DNA from: an uncultured Bacteroidales bacterium
Lineage (GTDB): Bacteria; Bacteroidota; Bacteroidia; Bacteroidales; P3
Assembly (NCBI GenBank): GCA_947165255.1
Contig: CAMUZR010000006.1
Coordinates: 1 to 64,000 of the forward strand
Length of the DNA: 64,000 nucleotides
Reading direction: 5' to 3'
A program made the translations under genes and the position numbers. Of this stretch, positions 63,958 through 64,000 are shown in pieces; the stretch's first letter is position 1, and each line of letters begins with the position of its first letter. The notes under the pieces are model-generated. The model had not been told where the DNA came from. It saw only the letters and a program-made list of their open reading frames with translations, and searched no databases.

Positions 63958-64000
63958 GTTTGAGAAGTCGTCGTTGGTGGGGCAGGCTGCTATAGGTAGG

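Overview
The window is a chromosomal segment of a Bacteroidetes bacterium, most likely order Bacteroidales. The gene content supports this: YebC, Lon, DnaK, RadA, KdsB, MurF, GH97/GH78/GH3 exported glycosidases, C-terminal type IX secretion sorting domains, a BlaI/BlaR-TonB pair and RhuM. So do repeated promoter -7 boxes of the form TAnnTTTG, which is the Bacteroidetes consensus. I cannot name a genus from sequence alone. Most of the window is moderately GC-rich. Two stretches, about 5150-7850 and 52130-56100, are visibly AT-richer and look acquired.

Layout. 1-2030: membrane protein and VTC-type polymerase pair with a small secreted protein. 2226-3833: a secreted tandem PAP2 phosphatase. 4123-9890: an accessory island with an antitoxin-like orphan, a PIN toxin-antitoxin pair, a strongly structured intergenic element (5284-5477), two trypsin-like proteases, an autoregulation-prone Fic enzyme and a YoeB-type toxin-antitoxin pair placed between dnaK and a diverged remnant of a dnaK 3' end. 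9902-31352: mostly housekeeping genes (dnaK, murF, lon, rsmI, yebC, trmB, kdsB, a deoxynucleoside kinase, tRNA-Pro), with a DUF4143 ATPase, an exported hydrolase, a blaI-blaR-LRR lipoprotein operon and envelope proteins. 31550-38851: secreted carbohydrate-active enzymes and an exported flavin-reductase-like lipoprotein. 39475-44228: U32 protein, ThrE exporter, radA, TSCPD protein, vsr. 44294-47118: thiamine diphosphokinase and three small envelope proteins.

47277-57678 is the main accessory system. It is one tightly coupled minus-strand operon: hsdM, rhuM, a small membrane coiled-coil protein, hsdS, a reverse transcriptase with an intact YRDD active site, an AlbA/Schlafen ATPase regulator and hsdR. 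Junctions overlap by 4-8 nt or are separated by 4 to 86 nt. The reverse transcriptase between hsdS and the regulator is the most unusual part: it looks like a defence-type (UG/Abi-class) enzyme built into a type I restriction locus. The locus is followed by a REP-like palindromic repeat, hisK, a porin-like barrel, a membrane protein, a GH3 enzyme and rsmG.

How the parts may work together: the restriction operon, Fic, two toxin-antitoxin pairs and Vsr form the defence and stress layer. GH97, GH78, GH3, the SGNH-like protein and PAP2 form an exported scavenging layer. All family calls are by reading motifs; no database search was run.
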